Shown here in pieces: positions 22,855-35,712 of a stretch of 64,000 nt of DNA. The notes beneath the pieces were generated by a model that was not told the origin of the DNA, ran no database searches, and saw nothing but the letters and a program-made list of their open reading frames with translations. The position numbers and the translations under genes are program-made. This DNA comes from Apostichopus japonicus (taxonomy: Eukaryota; Echinodermata; Holothuroidea; Aspidochirotida; Stichopodidae): assembly GCF_037975245.1 (NCBI RefSeq), contig NC_092567.1:8184714-8248713 (forward strand), read 5' to 3'. Position 1 is the stretch's first letter. Every line of letters starts with the position of its first letter.

Positions 22855-25800
22855 GGGCTCAGAAGACAATTATAGGAGACAAACTGGGGGCGATAACGAT
22901 CATAGCTTATTGTATTTTGTTGATTTTGGGAACTGTATTTAATATCGCAGATTTGATTAAATGCCATTCTTGATGCTCATCTTTATTGTTTGTGTTTTAA
23001 TAGAGATTTGGTTAAGGTATGATGGACAAAACGGAAAGTCCTTTTTTGAGCTTGTCCAGGCAAATTATTACATATTTAATTGCCCCAGACTCACAGACAC
23101 ACATGGAGGAAGAATTGCAGTTTTGTATAAATCTTCTATTTCTGCAGTTAAATATAGTAACCCGTTTGAGGCCTCAACATTCGAGATTTTTGAATTTTCC
23201 TTACGAACAAATCCAAAGAACTTTCATATCATTTGCATTTATCGGCCCACTGGATCAATATAAGATTTTTTGGATGAACTAGAAACATGATCATCTCTTT
23301 GATGCACCAGTAAAGAAAATGTTCATTTGCTTGGTGATTTTAATATTCACTTGGACCATCAATCTGAATACAGCGTTAAATTGTTTTCAGAAAAATTGGA
23401 TTCGTTTGGTCTGTCGTAAAATGTTAAAGAGCCTACTCACCAAGCTGGCCACATTTTAGACCCAATTGTTTATACTTCATGTAACCTTAACTCAAAGATT
23501 GAAAATATTGCCATCACTCACATGCCCGTTTCAGATCATTATTTCATCACTGGGTCAATATGCAATTCTTATATGATTCGTCCTGGCTCATCTGAAGCTA
23601 TCCCGTTTCGTAAAATTAAGGAGGTTGACTTGGATCAATTCTGTCACGATTTGTGTGCCAAAGTACCATATTTTGACATCGGTTGTTGTGATTGCTCTGA
23701 ATTGGACAGTGCTATAAGAAGTGTATTAGATCATCATGACCCCTGAGATGATATAGAAATCCTTTTTCTCCCAAAAAGGAGCCGTGGTTTAATGGAGACA
23801 TAGCTGTCGCAAGACGTGCACGTAGAAAGGCAGAGAAGAAGTATCGTCGCTCACACTCGGCAGATGACAAAATATCCTACTACAACAAAATTCATTGTGT
23901 CCAGAAACTCATGAGTGAATCGAAACGGATGTTCTTATATGGATAAATTGGAATCTTCTACGAAGAATCAAGCAGATCTGTTTAAGATCTTTGATCGTAT
24001 CACAGGATCATCAGTTCACAATGTTTTGCCTACCAAGTTTGATACTCCCAATCTTCCTAATTTGTTTGCTGATTATTTTGTATCTAAAATTGCTAAGATA
24101 AGAAGTGATCTTGATTCAGAAGATCAGGTTTCTATTCCTGCAGGTGACGGCCATGACTGTCATTACAAAATTAGCTGTTTTACCCCCACATCAGTTGAAG
24201 AACTTCAATCTATTTTGCAGTGCTCTAAACTCAAAACTTGTAAGCTCGATCCATTACCTTGAAATATTTTACAGAGATGCTTGCCTATGTTATTACCATT
24301 ATATGCTCAAATATTCAACAACTGCCTACTAAAAGGCATTTTTCCAAGTACCATGAAGCTAGCTATTATTAGGCCCTTATTGAAAAAGTATAACCTGGAT
24401 CCTAATGCATTCAGTAATTATAGACCTGTTTCAAATCTAAGCTTTGCATCCAAACTAGTAGAAAAGATTATTTCTATTCGTATTCACGACCATCTGTCTA
24501 AACTTGATGCAAATCCACCCTATCAATCTGCCTATAGGTCTGGTCACAGTGTAGAAACTGCATTACTTCTGATAGGCTGTAAATATCCCTTGACTCTAGT
24601 CATGCAGTTATAATGTTACTTCTAGACCTTAGTGCAGCGTTTGATACCATAGATCATAACATTTTTCTTGATAGATTTCAAAAATTGTTCGGATTTTCTG
24701 GCACAGCTTTAGACATTTTGAAATCTCACTTGACTGACAGAATATTTAAAGTTCAAATTTTAACCCATCAATCGTCAAACCATAAACTTAATTTGGTGTC
24801 CCACAGGGAAGTGTCTTAGGTCCCTTATTATTTACTTTATATACCAAGCCTCTCAATGATTTATTAGCTAATAAGTCTAACATCTCTTTTCACATGTACA
24901 GTATGCAGATGATACGCAGATATGGACTAAAGTAACCTAGATGACCCAACTGATATCCAAACTAAAGTCAATTTAATTCAGAGTTTCTGAAATCAACAAT
25001 TGGATAAAACTTGACAAACTGAAACTTAATCCTTCTGAGTTGTTATTGATGTCCCCAAAATCTAGACGGAAACCCTTATCAAACATAACTTTAAATCTCT
25101 GCGGAGTGATTGTAAATCCATGTCATCAGGCTCCCAACTTAGAGTAACACTTGATGCAAAGTTCTCTCTTGAACAACACATTTCTAATGTCATTAAATTT
25201 TGTTGTATACACTTAAGGAATATTAAATCAGTCAGACCATATCTCTCCCAAGAAATGAGAGCAATAATCCATGCTTTTGTTACATCCCGCCATGATTTCT
25301 GTAATTTTCATTGGCCTTCCAAAAAATCTGGTAATTCGTTTGTAAAAGAATTCAAAACTGGGCTGCCAAACTTATCTTCAAGCAAACTAAGTTTACACAT
25401 GTTACCCCTCTTCTTAAAGCATATACACTGGCTTCCAATTGAAACGCGTATACATTTCAAAGTCCTTAGTTTAATCCACAATTGTAGTAATTATTATTTA
25501 TCTCCAAACTACCTTTCAGAAATTCTTAGAGTAAAGCAATACAAGTGTGCCACCCGTCAGTCAAAATGTATTACCCTCCTTGAACCCAGGACCAATGGGG
25601 TTACTTATGCCAACCGTGCTTTTTCAGTTTCTTGTCCCAAATTGTGGAATTCCCTCCCAAACCATTTAAAATGTATACCCAATGAATCACTTTTCAAATC
25701 TTAACTAAAAACCTACCTCTATGCTAAACATTTTTCAATTTGATTTGTAACTATATTTCATTGTTGCATTTTTGTTTTTGCTTTTCTTTCTATTCATAGT

Positions 25801-25887
25801 TATATGTATGGCGCTTTTGACAACTATTTTGTTTATAATTATAGCGCATTACAAAATTTAGTTATTATTATTATTATAGTTATTATT
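22855..25887 (+). pseudogene. Decayed CR1/L2-type LINE (endonuclease and reverse transcriptase)
   Basis: The plus strand reads through an AP-type endonuclease: an IWLRYDGQ segment near 23010, GGRIAVLYKSS near 23105, HIICIYRP near 23230, LLGDFNIHLD near 23330 and SDHYF near 23535. Reverse transcriptase follows: FSNYRPVSNLSFASKLVEKI (24411-24470), LDLSAAFDTIDHN (about 24619-24657), [13 protein letters not shown] from 24795, and the catalytic YADD at 24902-24913. The C-terminus ends LWNSLPNHLK near 25660. The frame is broken by many frameshifts and stops, so it cannot be active. The 3' end has AGCGCATTACAAAATTTAG followed by TTATTATTA repeats to about 25887, the usual short tandem tail of this group. 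No first ORF is visible, so it is probably 5' truncated. Confidence 0.9.
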
Positions 25888-26435
25888 ATAAAGCTTATAT
25901 TTTTAGTGTTTTCTACTAAGCTCGCACAATGTTTTAAATTCAAAGTAAATATTCAATACGGCTTTTAGCCATCATAATATTATTGTTTAGCTCATTGTTT
26001 GACACGCAAAATATTCTTCTCAATAAGAACTTAATCACCCTGTCATAGTGTTCCTGCTAAACAGTCAAACACATTCAATGAAATTCAACAGTGAAGCACA
26101 TTATGGTGACGATCCAGCAGTGTCCGTTTATGCAAGGCGTCTAATACCGTAATTTTCAAGTTTGGAGCTAAACAATCGGAATCATTTTTGTTAATATTTT
26201 ACATTCACTCCTTATTACGTATGACTAATTTGAGAGCTAAACAATCATGCGATATCTAGTCTGCAGACTCCAACCAGGGAGAAGTGCAACTTATATTCAA
26301 GAAGATTAACTGAACGTAACAAGAATCAGTCCTTCTTTAACTTGTATTCTTACATTTGTGTTGTCTGAAAGCCCGCTCAGTTCAAGTTTCCTTCGATTGG
26401 TTTCATGGGAACATATGGTGATACATTAAACAACC
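25888..26435. other. No gene seen
   Basis: AT-rich spacer between the LINE tail and the inverted-repeat element. Two similar segments, GAGCTAAACAATC, occur near 26164 and 26231. Nothing else. Confidence 0.4.
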
Positions 26436-28150
26436 AATGAGAGCAATTTTGAGCCAGGTCGATAACGCGGGAACTTCGAAAACGCGGAATTGATAAACCG
26501 AGTTCGGTAATCGAGATACCGGGTTCAACGGATTCCGCGTTATTGACCTTGCTATATATAACAAGGTCGAAAACGCTGAAACGAGAGAAATTTGTCAAGG
26601 GAGGGTGACGAAGTCTTTCGGGCGGATTTCAGCCTTTATGCGCCAGGAAGTGGTGCGGGTCGTTTATATATGTAATCCTGAGATCACCAGTCCAATGGCT
26701 TCACCACTTGACCACAATGCCAAGTTGATATAATATTTGGCCTGCTTTTGAAACGGATGTTGCGATGGTGAATAATTTATTTCAACATCTCGTTTGGCAT
26801 TTCTAGAGGTTCCTTTGAATCACCAAGTTAACTTCATCATGACATCAGGCGCGTATACAGGGGGAAACCCCTACCCTTAGACCCCTCCAACAGGACGGCG
26901 ATCACTACGTTTCATCAACTTTTGGACCCTACCTGCCGAAATTCCTGTACACGCCCCTGGACGTATATTGGAAATAAGTACGGTATACAAAGGAGTTCTA
27001 GGTTTTTAGTTCAAACGCACACATAACAGTATTTTTAGTTTCATGACAACATTCCTTAGTTTCCAACGTTATAGTGTACTTATGTATGTCGACTAAAACT
27101 AGACCTGTAACTAAACTATCCCATTAATGAGTTTTTAAATCATAACATATGTATATATTGCGAAACTATTGCCTCGTTGTGGTAATTTCATGTAATACTG
27201 TAAATCTGTGACATGGAATATCTAGGTCTACAAATTGTGATCTGTAATCCGAGTAGAATAATATTTCTTGCAAATATGCTTATTATTCATTGAGTTATTT
27301 CCAATAACAAACTTATTTCTTTGAAATATTTCTTAAAGAAAACTTTAGCGTTACTTGAACGTAGTGTTATTGGCCTTCAGGACGTTTGATAACAATATCT
27401 TGTTAAACTGGGAACAATATTATACCTAGTTAAAAAACTATTTTACCCTCTCTTGACAAAATCATCTGGCTTCGCCATTGCAAAAAACAGCTGAAAAACA
27501 GCTGCATTACAGCTGAAATGCGCCTTAAACACTTCTTTTACCCTCCCTTGACAAAATCATCTACTTTTGCTATTGTAAAATAAAACATTTCCGCCTTTCG
27601 ACCTGCATTGAGGGAAACATCCTACAACCCCATCACCTTCCTGGCGCATATTGACTGATATGCGCCGAAAACTCTTCACCCTCCTTTCAAAAAATCTTCT
27701 GGTTTAGCCATTTATCGTGTAAACACACATTTCCGCGTTTTCGACCTGCATTTAGTGTGAAAAAAACCTAAGCCCTTTACCAACCCTCCTGGCGCGTATT
27801 AGCTGAAATGCGCTCTAAAAACTTCTTCACCCTCCCTTGACAATATAATCTAACTCATCCTTTGTGAACTTAAGATTTCCGCGTTTTCGACCTACATTTA
27901 ATGAAATAGCTTAAAACCCGCACCCCTTTCTGGCGCATATAGGCTGAAATCCGCCCAAAAGATTTCGTTACCTTCTTTTGACAAATTCCTCTCGTTTTCC
28001 GCGTTTTCGATCTTGCTAACAAGGTCGATAACGCGAAAACCGTTGATATCGATCCCGGTATTTCTATTACCGATCTCTGTTCATCAATTTCCGAGGTTTC
28101 TGGGGTTTCCAAATTTCCGCGTTATCGACCTGGCCAGCAATTTTGCTCAT
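26436..28150. mobile_element. Element with about 230-bp inverted repeats and an internal tandem array
   Basis: The left arm (26436-26670) and the right arm (27925-28150, inverted) share ATGAG-AGCAATTTT, CCAGGTCGATAACGCGG, GAAAACGC, AATTTGTCAA and GGGCGGATTTCAGCCT in the same order, with scattered mismatches. Between them, 27440-27960 is a tandem array of about 140-149-bp units containing TTCACCCTCCCTTGACAAAAT, TTTCCGCGTTTTCGACCTGC and CCTGGCGCATAT, motifs also present in the arms. The left-centre (26680-26725) contains GAGATCACCAGTCCA, matching the SINE-like copy near 51230. No transposase frame is visible, so it is non-autonomous and resembles a foldback-type element. Superfamily unknown. 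Confidence 0.75.
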
Positions 28151-29213
28151 TTAAAGTAAAACTTGCAAAAATTAACCACAAATTAAGAACACAACGTATG
28201 CAATAACAAGGCGTATGACTTAATAAAAATATGTTATTTGGAGGATTTCCCACAATGGATGATTCGCAGCCACTGCTGTACTCCTACTGACCAATTCAAT
28301 GTCTGTTCGCATGGTTAATTTGACACGTTTACTGACAATGTTTGAGGGGGACAATGGGCACGTGGTTCGTTTACCTATTTCTACTCATTAGGTTAAACTG
28401 GTTCGTGTTATCTATTATTATGCTAATGAGATATTTACGGGAGTTCCATGTGTGGCATTCTTACCACTGACTTGCTTTAGAACATATATTGTTTGAATCA
28501 ATCGTCTGTATAATGTAAGCGCTGTATATATTTGTACAGAAAATAGGCCTACTGTGTACTAAAACGGTGATGATGTTATCGGGTAGAAACATGGAATGGA
28601 TGTAATGGGCTCTCTAAAAACATACAGATGCATCTCTCTGAAAGGGGAGGCGAAGGGGAGGGCCATTGGCCGGAACAGGTAAAGCATGTCTGAAGGGTGG
28701 AGGAAGTTAGACTAAACTTACTGAAGAGGATACTGAACACGGGGAATTGCAATTGGATAGAGCATTGATAGTCTAGAAAGTGAATAATCATAGATCGGTA
28801 TTACATTTTTGGGGGGATAATTCGACCAAGCAATACTGCCAATGTATAAGATGTTACAGTGATACATTTTCCGTGGTTACAGCTAGTTATGGAATGGCAT
28901 TGGGAACATGACATGCTGAATAATTTTCATTTATGTTGTATCTTATTGATGGTATTACTGAATAGATATTTTCTTTTTTACTTTGGGAGTGTCGGGTGAG
29001 GCGGGATTGGGCGACTGAATTATTTCTTTCATTGCTTTAGTAACACGTCATTCAATGTGGAACATATTTTAACTGATGACATTAACGTGAATGTGTGGGG
29101 ATGGAAAGTGAAACTTTTTATGAGGTTGCTCTGAGGAACTAATGAAGGTGAGAGGAGTAGCGATATATTAAACTGATTATATTCGTTGTGTAACCATTTT
29201 GACTCTGTGAGAA

Positions 29214-29292
<79 letters not shown>

Positions 29293-30472
29293 GAGGTGTA
29301 TAAGTGAGAGGTTGGTGTGGGGGTGGGGATTTCAATAACACTGTATTGTAAAGGGCAAAGCAGGGACGTCATGATCGAATCAAGTACAGTATGAAGTTGT
29401 ATTTACACGAGGAATATTAAAATAATAAACAGTTCTTGTTCAAAATTATGCATTATAAAAAACTGAAGCTCATGATGACTTTGTAAATTATTGCTTAACA
29501 TTTATGATAAAAGAAAGTAAAAATAAATATTAATTGAGCTTATTTGGTGTCAAATTGTATGATTGATGTAGTTTGAAAAGGGTCAAGTATTACCCTCTGC
29601 AATTTGCAAGATACATATTCGCCTTTAATGATGTTATAATAGTAACAAATACAATTTAACTTTATAGTTAACTCCATTACAATTATTTATTTTCCTTTTT
29701 GATAAATTTTATTTATGAACTTTTTTTGAGTAAATATTTAGTAAACTGCGACAATTAAAACTGTTTCATTGGTTGCTTGTTTGGTATAAATCTGTTTTTT
29801 TTTCTCTAGAGAGTGGAGTATTATAATGTAATTACAATGTGTTTGGTTTTTAGTTATAGATTTATTTTCTTTGCTATTTTATTGCCATCATTTCATCTCT
29901 TTGATATTACTAACGATTTTCTCTATCTTTTATTGAAACAAAATCTTAAATGGATTGTACAAAATTTAGAAACAAATGTAATGGAGGTTTCAGCTTGAGA
30001 AGTTACGTTTACTACTTACAAACTCGAAATCCTACTTCAGAATGTTCATTAAACTCATTAGATTGATTAAATTCAAACTACCTTGCGTAAATATCTTTTG
30101 TTTTATTCTAATAAACATTCCTGTCATTCTAAAACATAGTTTTCTAAGTCAAATGTTAATACTAAACTAAACAAAGAACGCCTTAAATAACCCCACCCAC
30201 CTTAGACCCCTTTCTTACCAGCACCCACTTAAAATATTCCCTATTAATCAATTTTATTTTGCTTTATTCATCATAACTTTCTAAAGAATTCCTTTCATGA
30301 CAACCTATTTATTAAAATACATTTTCACTTAACTACTTTATCCAATCCTTGACATTAAATTACAGTAGAAATTACATTCCCTTTTGTAGATTAATATTGA
30401 TAACTTTTATTATTAAATTAATTCCTTGTTTAACTGTTATGATGATTGTAACATCTTCACCGGAATACTTAC
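28151..30472. other. Intron-like spacer
   Basis: AT-rich with one large AT microsatellite (listed separately). One weak minus-strand exon candidate (28465-28505) is recorded under rejected items. No other coding evidence. Confidence 0.45.
29216..29288. repeat. (AT)n microsatellite, 73 bp
   Basis: Uninterrupted alternating A and T from 29216 to 29288. It is self-complementary, likely polymorphic in length, and prone to assembly error. Confidence 0.99.
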
Positions 30473-30681
30473 AGTAGCTCCTTTAAGCTTGTACACTGTG
30501 AGGAGTAAGACAAGATGGCCGCCAACTCTTCATTAGTTAGTCTCCTGTCGATGTCATTGATCCGCAGCTTCTGGAGAGAACTCAGGATAGAGAGAGAGGG
30601 ACCAGACTGAAGGATTAGGTTCAGACCAGACTCATCAACTCTAGGAGAGTAGGAATATACACCGACACAGGAGATAGGAAT
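30473..30681 (-). CDS. Leucine-rich-repeat exon of an NLR-type gene
   Basis: Minus-strand exon of 209 nt between the acceptor CTTTCATTATAG and the perfect donor GTAAGT (30472-30467). Only phase 0 is open; the other two meet stops early. The 69 codons include DESGLNLILQSGPSLSILSS, then LQKLRINDID, then LTNEELAAILSYSSQCTSLK and ELL. This has leucine spacing and the helix-type region of ribonuclease-inhibitor-like LRRs, as in NLR sensors. The incoming phase 0 matches the outgoing phase 0 predicted for the helical-domain exon at 58329-58711. The outgoing phase 2 matches the candidate exon at 13787-13863. It most likely belongs to the same minus-strand gene as the NACHT exon at the right edge, with some 28 kb of transposon-filled intron between, but a separate gene is possible. 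Confidence 0.75.
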
Positions 30682-32186
30682 CTATAATGAAAGCATAGCG
30701 TTACTGATAAATAGAGTAGATAGAGACAAATATATTGGGTTTGGTTAAGATTATAATAATTATTATGATTCTTGATTATAAACGATAAAATAACGATCTA
30801 AAAATAAAGGCAAGTTAAAGCGATAAACTATGACATTTAGGTCATGTTTATCTGTAAAAGGGAATAAGTTAATGGAACGGTAATAAGGATTTTTTGTTTA
30901 AGGGGAGACAAGTATTAACATAAATAATTAGATTAGATTAGAGGAAAATAAAGTGGTAATGTAGGAGAAAAGGATCAGTTTCATTTTTTCACGATTAAAA
31001 AACTTACTAAAGGTTTTATAACTAGTAAGGTTTAATAAAATAAGAATGTGAGGCTACATATTGTATTTATTAGTTCTCAAATCTGAATGACGGGTTGAGA
31101 ATTTTATAATAAAATTGGTAATCAAGAATTGAGATTATTCTATCATTTGAAGAAAAATATTGAGCAAACATATTTTTTTTTTATTTACAACTTTCAGAAG
31201 GAAAATGTAATTTACTGTTATAGGAATCATAAAACGGAAACTTCTACTCTAACTAATACCAGGTTTTTATGAAGTTTAAGGAGATTTGGAAGAATTATAT
31301 TTGAATCAATAGGTTGTTTCTTATAATTAAAATGCATTTAGAGAAGCAGATGTACGGTAAATCAAATTCAAGTTTCAAGAGAGAAGGTTGATGAGGCTTA
31401 AACTCAAAATGTAGTACACAAATTATTTCATTATTGATCCAAATCCGACTATTCTGCTTTAATTATAATTATTTCTAATTACTACGATTTGTTTAAATGA
31501 TAATGTCCATCTTTGTTTAGTTATTATTTCATTCCTAAGTTACGGTGTGAGTGTGACATAACCTCTAGTGGATTTTTTTTCCAAATGTAGCTTTGTTCTT
31601 TCTTTGTGTTTGTAGATATTCCTAAATTGGGTATTGCTTATTATCTTAACTTTCGAAACTTTATCGTTTCTTCCAATAAGGTAGTACCATCCGCTTTTTA
31701 AGTTTTTATTGCAAATAATGTTGTAATCTAGAAACACTTCATATCCTTGAGAGTTTAATTATACTATTTGATTATTACTTTTCAATTAAATCAGGTTAAT
31801 TGGATCTTCATTGAAATATCTATCGGAATATTTACCGTTAGAGCTACGGCTCTTGCGAACTTCTGCTATTGAGTGTTGCAGCAGGGTAAAATTAAGTGGC
31901 GCACTTTCAATTTCAAACCATTATACTTTTCAAACATCATGTGGATATTAGTCTGTTGGCTTGGAAATGACGTACAGTTTTTATAATTATGAGGGTAAAA
32001 TTTAGACAAAACCAGCTGTGAGTAGAAAAACACGATCTAGTTGCTGCTGGAAAGACATGAACGAAAGATTCCTTTCAATAACTTTGTATTGCATTTGATC
32101 ATTATTAAACTTAATTGGAAAACTGTTTTATATAGAGGCTCAAAGCTCTGGGCTCTATACAGAATTTAAAAAAACTATATATCACA
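30682..32186. other. Intron-like AT-rich spacer
   Basis: No coding sequence, repeat array or element recognised. Confidence 0.45.
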
Positions 32187-32190
32187 TTAA

Positions 32191-32766
32191 AGGATTGGTT
32201 CAGTTGTAATACATGTTTATGTTACATGAAAGAGGACAATAAAAGAAACACAATTGTGAGAAAAAAACTGTTCAAATCTCTTTTTTCGGTTAAAGAGATA
32301 TTCAAGTGTAAAGTTTTATCATTTTGTGTAGAAACTGCTAAAATCTGACAAGCTGTGATGTCACATCCTCACATTCTTGAAAAGTCTTTGTTTTTTATCA
32401 AAATATTTTGTGAGATTTCATAACTTTCAACCAAAAGATATGTCAGGAGATCTCATATTTGTCAAAGAAAGTATTTGAAATTAAACATTTGAAGAATTTT
32501 GGATTATATTATTTTCAAATGTGTTGAAAAATGTAAATAATTTTTCAAGAAATATATTCACAAATGTTAAGAAAGTGAGGATGTGACATCGCACCCTCAC
32601 AGTTAGTATTTCTACACCAGTCGTTTTCAAAGAAATTTTGATATCTTCAAAGTGTCATATCTCCTTAACAAAGCACGCTATCATGGTAGTTTCTTCACTG
32701 TCTTTCTTTTTGTCTTTTTGTGCTCTTTCATACAAAATAGACATGTCAAACACCTGAACCAATCCT
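32191..32766. mobile_element. TTAA-flanked inverted-repeat element, 576 bp
   Basis: The left end AGGATTGGTTCAG (from 32191) and the right end CTGAACCAATCCT (to 32766) are perfect inverted complements, each directly flanked by TTAA (32187-32190 and 32767-32770). The inverted similarity continues inward through ACATG, ATGAAAGAG and the GATGTCACATCCTCAC segments (about 32350 and 32580). A TTAA target duplication is characteristic of the piggyBac and Kolobok superfamilies; the terminus looks more like Kolobok, but that is inference. There is no transposase frame, so it is non-autonomous. Confidence 0.88.
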
Positions 32767-32770
32767 TTAA

Positions 32771-35016
32771 GTGTCAGGTATATTGGCAGGAGTTAGGTTA
32801 AAAACTAATAATCAGTTATTAAACAACATTATTCAGTCAGCCTACTCGGTTGCAAGCTGCAAGCTTCTCACATGGCTCAAATGTCCGACCTGGTAGATTT
32901 AGTACGTTAGGTGATTGCAATGATAATTGTGGAATGTTATAGATTGACTTGTATTCACGATAAGGCTATATCATGTACGAGTAAAATCGAGTTGAACCAT
33001 TTTCTGTGATTAAAATTTTTTGAAGGGATAACAAAGTTCCAAAGTTTGTCTATGGACACTTTTTGTTAGCTAGAATGAAGTAATTGTTTTCGAAGTAAAG
33101 GTTAGGCATCAACTCACCCAGAATGCTAATCGCTGGTTTTATTCTTCGCTTAATTTAAGATCCGTAAAGAAGACTCAGTGTCTCCATTGTATTTTATTTT
33201 ACTCCTATATATTTGAGATATGCTTTAATTTTGATTTTTTAGATAATCAGACAACAACTATAGGCCAAGATTTGTATTATTAATAAGTTATATTTGCCAA
33301 GCATGTCCTCTTGCTAAAAGTAGTAATTCTAGCTTTTCTCGGGTGATGTTTGAGATTTTTAAAATAGTCTAACTGTATTACTAATCTAATCTATAGCATA
33401 CCTAAGTTTGGCATGGCCTTTGTACACATCCTAGCCTATGCCTCTATACCATACCGTCAAATTATCTCTCTGATTAATAATTACTGTTTTAACTATTCAC
33501 AGCGGTTCCTCTCCATTAAACAATCCATCTTAATAACCACTCAACAAGTCAATGGTAACAAACAACCTCCACGAATATACTACGTACTCTGCAACTCCAC
33601 TGATATAACACTTAACCATTTATTGTCAGTGATACTGATATATGCTAGATGTGAACAGGTATTCAATAGTATGAGTCACCGATATTCATACATACAGGCG
33701 TTTTCCAGCTGATCGCGGATGATGTTTGAGATTTGTAACAGACATTTTGGCGCCAATAGATATAAATGTACGTAACGTTATACATGCCCGGTGGAAACAG
33801 ACAGTTTAAAAACTGACGTCGATTGGGTATGTAGCAAGGAAGAGGTCGAGGAAGTAAATAATACAACACAACCTATATCAAGTAGATCAATCTATCATTG
33901 ACATTTCTCCCTAAGCGGTAGGGTGTAAGTCCCCGTGCACAACCCACACCTCCCCCACCACCAGTTAAAATTTGGCAAAAAAGCATTTTATGTACTCATT
34001 CACCCACCTTATCATCTGTTAATGGGTGCATACACAAACAATTAACACAAAAGTTTGAATACCGTCTGTTTCAAATGATTTGAAAGAGTACATGTTAATG
34101 AATATTAAAACCTACATGGAATAACATAAATTGAACATTTTTGTTCCGTCATACACATATAGCAGACAAAACGTGTCTGTGTCCCGTTAAATTTTTGTTT
34201 TTACAAATAATCACTTGATCGACTATGTCGACATTTCACCAATACTTGTAATAGTCAATTCATTTAGCGCCCCCCCCCCGCCCTTTTCTCCCTTTTTACT
34301 TATTACCATCCTTATCAAGAAAAGTTTATTTTTTGATATAAAATAGTTGAAATTTGTATAAGAAAGAAATCTTGATTTCAATAAATGCAATGGCAATTTC
34401 GAGAGAAACGTACAAGTTTGAGATAAAACGCTAACATTTTTAGTTGAGAAGTCGAAATTTTAATAGTTTAAATTTGAAACAAAAAGAAATCGACATTTTA
34501 CATGAAGGGAATTAAAGAGGTTGACATCGATCGAAGAGATTTTAAATTTTAGAAAAAATTAGTTTAATGTTGAGAATTTCGGTTATATTACAGATTGCAA
34601 TTTTAAGACAAATTTTATTTTCAAGAAAAGGGTTTCAAATTTAAAAAAAAGGTTGAAATTCCCAGAAATATTCAAAACTTTCGGAATAAAGTAATTACAA
34701 TTTTGATATGAAAATTTTGAAATTTTTCAGTGTTCCATGTGGGTCACAATAATGACAAAATGTGTATTGTTTGCTTAATTGGGATGCCTCCTGACCACTT
34801 CCCAAACCCATTCAATTTTTGCTCCCTTCCTACGCCAATCAAGTGATTTGTCACATGTCTACATAGATATAGGGGAAGGTTGAAGAACATATAGGAGGAG
34901 GTAAATCTTGTTGCTAATTTGTGTATATTTCTGATTAAGTGCATAAGCGATAAGTTTGCCTCTCTAATCCTGAAAACGGATCAACTCTCCTGTATGGTTT
35001 GGTACCCAGTAATGTG
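32771..35016. other. No gene; degenerate GAAATTTT repeats at 34320-34735
   Basis: From about 34320 to 34735 short phrases such as TTGAAATTT, AAGAAAGAAATC, GAGATAAAA and CGAAATTTTAA recur every 25-35 bp as a degenerate array. A C run lies near 34268. The rest is featureless AT-rich sequence. Confidence 0.5.
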
Positions 35017-35165
35017 CAGGCGCGTATCCAGGATTTTCTAACCCGGGGGGCGCGCATTACTATCTAAGCGGAGCGCCACCATCGGTTGGCGCGCAGCGTA
35101 CAAGAAAATTTCTGGTTTTGATACCCCCCCCCCCCCAGATCACCGGAAACGGCACTTTTCGGGCT
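35017..35165. mobile_element. Short element, left end CAGGCGCGTATCCAGG
   Basis: Begins CAGGCGCGTATCCAGGATTT at 35017 and carries ATCTAAGCGGAGCGCCACC and GTTGGCGCGCAGCGTACAAG, a body shared with the copies at 35713 and 36448. A possible right end of the same kind, CCTGGATACGCACCTG, lies at about 37205-37220, so the whole 35017-37220 segment could be one element with others inserted. Confidence 0.6.
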
Positions 35166-35712
35166 TGAAATGACCAACCAGATGTACACTTTTTGCCTGA
35201 GAACCAAGTATTTCCTAATAGTTTTTTTTTTCCATCCATAACCTTTTTGAATATTGTCAACCCGGCACACATCATGTTCGACCTGATCGCATGTCCTGTG
35301 GGTCTTTGCTTTTGTAGGTGATTCTACGTCGCCGCCCACAATACCCGTCAGCCCCACTTTTCAAGGTTTTAAGCCCCAAATTTGTTCAGAACTTGAAAAT
35401 TCACATTTCTCGTGAATAAACTCACTTCAAAACATACCCATAATGTTGTACAAAATTTTATCTATGGACAACCAATATAGAAAAACTTCCTTCAACCCCT
35501 TACTGACCGGTCAAAATTGCACGAGTAGAGGGAAGTGTGATGCAGAATGTTGGTCAGAAATTTTCTAAAATTCAGACACAGTTAATTTATTGGTGTACAA
35601 ATATTAAACCTCTTATAACGGCTATTATAAAACTTGGTTGAAGGAAATGAAAAAAATAGCAGATATTTCCTTCAACCGAACACTACACACATAGGCGCAG
35701 GAGGCGCGGTGG

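Noticed and set aside
28465-28505. 41-nt minus-strand exon candidate (acceptor TTATACAG, donor GTAAGA), TIDSNNICSKASQ in phase 0
   Set aside because: No phase combination fits cleanly between the LRR exon (2 out) and the exon at 13787 (2 in), and the peptide is uninformative.
33114-33150. Strong donor GTGAGT on the minus strand after ATTCTGG
   Set aside because: Only weak acceptors upstream, and the resulting short peptide is not distinctive.
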